DNA from: Bradyrhizobium sp. MOS003 | GTDB lineage: Bacteria > Pseudomonadota > Alphaproteobacteria > Rhizobiales > Xanthobacteraceae | Reading direction: 5' to 3' | NCBI RefSeq assembly: GCF_003020125.1 | Contig: NZ_PYFW01000002.1 | Coordinates: forward strand, 611,501 to 675,500 | DNA: 64,000 bases | Part shown: positions 62,577-64,000 of the stretch, piece by piece | Layout of the letters: each line of letters begins with the position of its first letter | Numbering within the stretch: the stretch's first letter is position 1 | Position numbers and translations under genes: made by a program | Notes under the pieces: generated by a model | What the model was told of the DNA's origin: nothing | The model's database searches: none | Seen by the model: the letters and a program-made list of their open reading frames with translations, nothing else

Positions 62577-63317
62577 TCAGCGCTTCCGCCGCTTCGGCTT
62601 GATTGCGCCGAACACGCTCGCCAAATCCTCGTTTGCCGGCACCGCATCGTCATCCAGATGCAGACGGCTCTCCACGTGCAAGAAATGCTCACGCGACACC
62701 GCAATTGCGCGCGACACATCGCGGGCGCGTAACGCATCGACGATCGCGCCGTGCTCATCGACGGCGCAGATCGAATCGGTGGCGGGCTCGTAGACCGAGA
62801 CCATGACCGAGGAGCGGCTCAGCAGATCGGAAAGGAAGCGCGTCAGCTCGGCATTGCCGAGTGCCTCCACGAGATGAACGTGGAACGCGCCGGACAGCCG
62901 CACCGACGCCGCGCGATCGCCGCGCGTGGCGGCGGCGCGCTCCTCGGCGAGATGCGCGGTCAGCTTGTCGATCAAGGCATCGTCGACAAGGCGGGCGAGC
63001 TGCGTCAGCACGCCGGCCTCAAGCACGCGATGCGCCTCGTAGACGCTGCGGACGTCGTCGAGCGTCGGGCGCGGTACGCGGGCCCCGCGGTTGGGGATCA
63101 TCTCCAGCCGCCGCTCAGCACCCAGCCTGTGCAGGACCTTCCGGATGCGCTCGCGAGACACGCCGAAGATATCAGCGAGCGGCGGCTCGGCGAGCTTCAC
63201 ACCCGCCTTCAGCTTGCCCTCCAGCAACGCATGCAGGATGGCCTCATAGACCGCTTCGTCCTCGGCCGGATTGGCCTTGCCGTTTCTCTTCCCGTTTCGC
63301 CCGCGCTGCGTCGCCAT
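62577..63317 (-). CDS. GntR-family regulator (FCD subfamily)
   Basis: 246 residues. The N-terminal winged helix reads AILHALLEGKLKAGVKLAEPPLADIFGVSRERIRKVLHRLGAERR. The C-terminal FCD ligand-binding domain (about 90-220) has the metal-site pattern YEAHRVLEAGV, SGAFHVHLVEALGN and the later DEHGAIVDALRARD. Members sense small carboxylates or amines. It is divergent from a solute-binding-protein gene, with two identical palindromes in between, and likely represses both. Confidence 0.92.
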   Translation of the reverse strand: MATQRGRNGKRNGKANPAEDEAVYEAILHALLEGKLKAGVKLAEPPLADIFGVSRERIRKVLHRLGAERRLEMIPNRGARVPRPTLDDVRSVYEAHRVLEAGVLTQLARLVDDALIDKLTAHLAEERAAATRGDRAASVRLSGAFHVHLVEALGNAELTRFLSDLLSRSSVMVSVYEPATDSICAVDEHGAIVDALRARDVSRAIAVSREHFLHVESRLHLDDDAVPANEDLASVFGAIKPKRRKR

Positions 63318-63360
63318 GGCCCATAGCTAGGCCCAAAGGATGCGCAGCGTCACCTCCAAA

Positions 63361-63374
63361 AAATGTGCACATTT
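63361..63374. promoter_or_regulatory. GntR operator candidate, site 1
   Basis: AAATGTGCACATTT is a perfect 14-bp palindrome, 43 bp before the gntR start. It is identical to site 2. Short perfect palindromes with a TG-N-CA-type core (here TGTGCACA) are usual for FCD-GntR regulators. Confidence 0.75.
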
Positions 63375-63441
63375 GCTTCGTGCCTGTGCAGGTACGGTCG
63401 ACAATCCACCCTGACTCATCTGATATCATTATCAAATCTTG

Positions 63442-63455
63442 AAATGTGCACATTT
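63442..63455. promoter_or_regulatory. GntR operator candidate, site 2
   Basis: The same 14-bp palindrome as site 1, 81 bp away centre to centre (7.7 helical turns), and 59 bp before the solute-binding-protein start. It overlaps a TTGAAA -35-like box at 63439-63444, fitting repression of the transport gene. Confidence 0.75.
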
Positions 63456-63514
63456 GGCATGGTGCTTGCTGCTGCTTCGATGCAAGCCTTACGCACAACA
63501 TACGGGACACGCCC

Positions 63515-64000
63515 ATGCACACCCCCTCCCGACGCAGCGTTCTGACATCCGGCGCGGCGCTTGCCGCGGTTCTGGCGGCCCCGGCACGGCTCCGCGCCGC
63601 GCCCAGGGAGATCGTCATCGGCGGCCCCGCGGGCGCCGCGAAATATTTCAACGCCGACCTGTTTCCGGTGCTGGAAAAGAAACTCGACTGCAAGGTGCTG
63701 TACGAGGGCACCAACTCGCTGACCAATCTCCAGAAGATGCAGGCCGACAAGGCCGCCCCGAAGATCTCGGTGGTGATCATGGACGATCCGGTGATGCTTC
63801 CGGCTGCGACCGAAGGCCTGATCACGAAGATGTCGGCCTCGTCGATCGCCAATCTCGGCAAGCTCGTTGACGGCGCGGTGCACCAGGACGGCATGTGGGC
63901 GAACTATCAGCGGCCCTGGGCGGGCATCGCCTATTCGACCAAGCGCATGAAGACCGCGCCCACCAAGTGGGCCGACCTGTGGGATGCGAAGTACGCCTCC
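63515..64000 (+). CDS. Tat-exported extracellular solute-binding protein, N-terminal part
   Basis: The first 162 residues are visible; the gene runs off the right edge. Twin-arginine leader SRRSVLTSGAALAAVLAAPA, then a type-1/2 periplasmic binding fold: REIVIGGPAGAAKYFNADLF, then LYEGTNSLTNLQKMQADKAA, and MDDPVMLPAATEGLI. The pattern resembles PotD/iron/thiamine-type binding proteins of ABC importers (family 1). Substrate not assignable from the N-terminus. A divergent GntR regulator with twin operators suggests substrate-induced expression. Permease and ATPase genes are expected beyond the window. Confidence 0.88.
   Translation, partial: MHTPSRRSVLTSGAALAAVLAAPARLRAAPREIVIGGPAGAAKYFNADLFPVLEKKLDCKVLYEGTNSLTNLQKMQADKAAPKISVVIMDDPVMLPAATEGLITKMSASSIANLGKLVDGAVHQDGMWANYQRPWAGIAYSTKRMKTAPTKWADLWDAKYAS

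Overview
The window is about 64 kb of GC-rich chromosomal DNA from an alphaproteobacterium. It is most likely Bradyrhizobium or a close relative in the Nitrobacteraceae. The main reasons are the ChvI/ChvG - HPr kinase - EIIA - HPr block near ATP-dependent pckA, an IalB-family protein, a PodJ-like Sel1-repeat protein, a chromosomal aa3-type oxidase operon next to tldD/lepB, and intergenic spacers crowded with GC-rich palindromic repeats. No rRNA, tRNA, CRISPR array, prophage or IS element was seen. Genus is an inference from gene content, not from a marker gene.

Layout. 1-2.5 kb: start of the cytochrome c oxidase operon (ctaC, ctaD, minus strand) and ialB. 2.5-7.7 kb: HD-GYP phosphodiesterase, tldD-lepB, a frameshifted nucleotidyltransferase-like gene and a secreted PAN-domain protein. 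7.7-10.5 kb: glutathione synthesis (gshA) and a MarR/GST divergent pair. 10.5-17.3 kb: a beta-oxidation operon (SnoaL-like protein, acyl-CoA dehydrogenase, thiolase, FadJ-type protein) facing a PadR regulator. 17.3-28.9 kb: DUF2934 protein, PodJ-like protein, TauE/SafE permease plus TIGR02186 protein, EamA/LysR pair, glycogen phosphorylase, TesB-like thioesterase. 29-33.1 kb: a catabolic module of a Baeyer-Villiger monooxygenase and a serine esterase with a divergent AraC regulator. 33.2-42.8 kb: pckA, a secreted TPR-CHAT protein, HugZ-like protein, then chvI-chvG-hprK-EIIA-HPr. 43-54 kb: GT39 glycosyltransferase, lepA, SRPBCC protein, NylB-like hydrolase/MFS pair, FAD monooxygenase, hypothetical protein and an acyl-CoA-dehydrogenase-like flavoprotein. 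54-64 kb: chemoreceptor, PAS-GGDEF-EAL protein, mepA, modABC, and a GntR regulator divergent from a Tat-exported solute-binding protein that runs off the window.

How the genes work together. The pckA-chvIG-hprK-EIIA-HPr block links carbon status (PTS phosphorylation cascade, gluconeogenesis) to envelope and acid signalling. The beta-oxidation operon, thioesterase and glycogen phosphorylase are carbon-storage and fatty-acid functions. Several regulator/target pairs carry near-perfect inverted repeats exactly where an operator is expected (MarR/GST, PadR/beta-oxidation, LysR/EamA, GntR/solute-binding protein).

Points most worth a second look: (i) a densely foldable leader upstream of the FAD monooxygenase at 50.3 kb whose last hairpin buries the Shine-Dalgarno sequence; (ii) the secreted TPR-CHAT protease-like gene inserted between pckA and chvI; (iii) the BVMO-esterase module; (iv) the twin 14-bp GntR palindromes; (v) at least five different families of palindromic or conserved intergenic repeats, including a nearly perfect 33-bp-stem hairpin 3 nt after modC; (vi) a ModC with no room for a MOP/TOBE domain.
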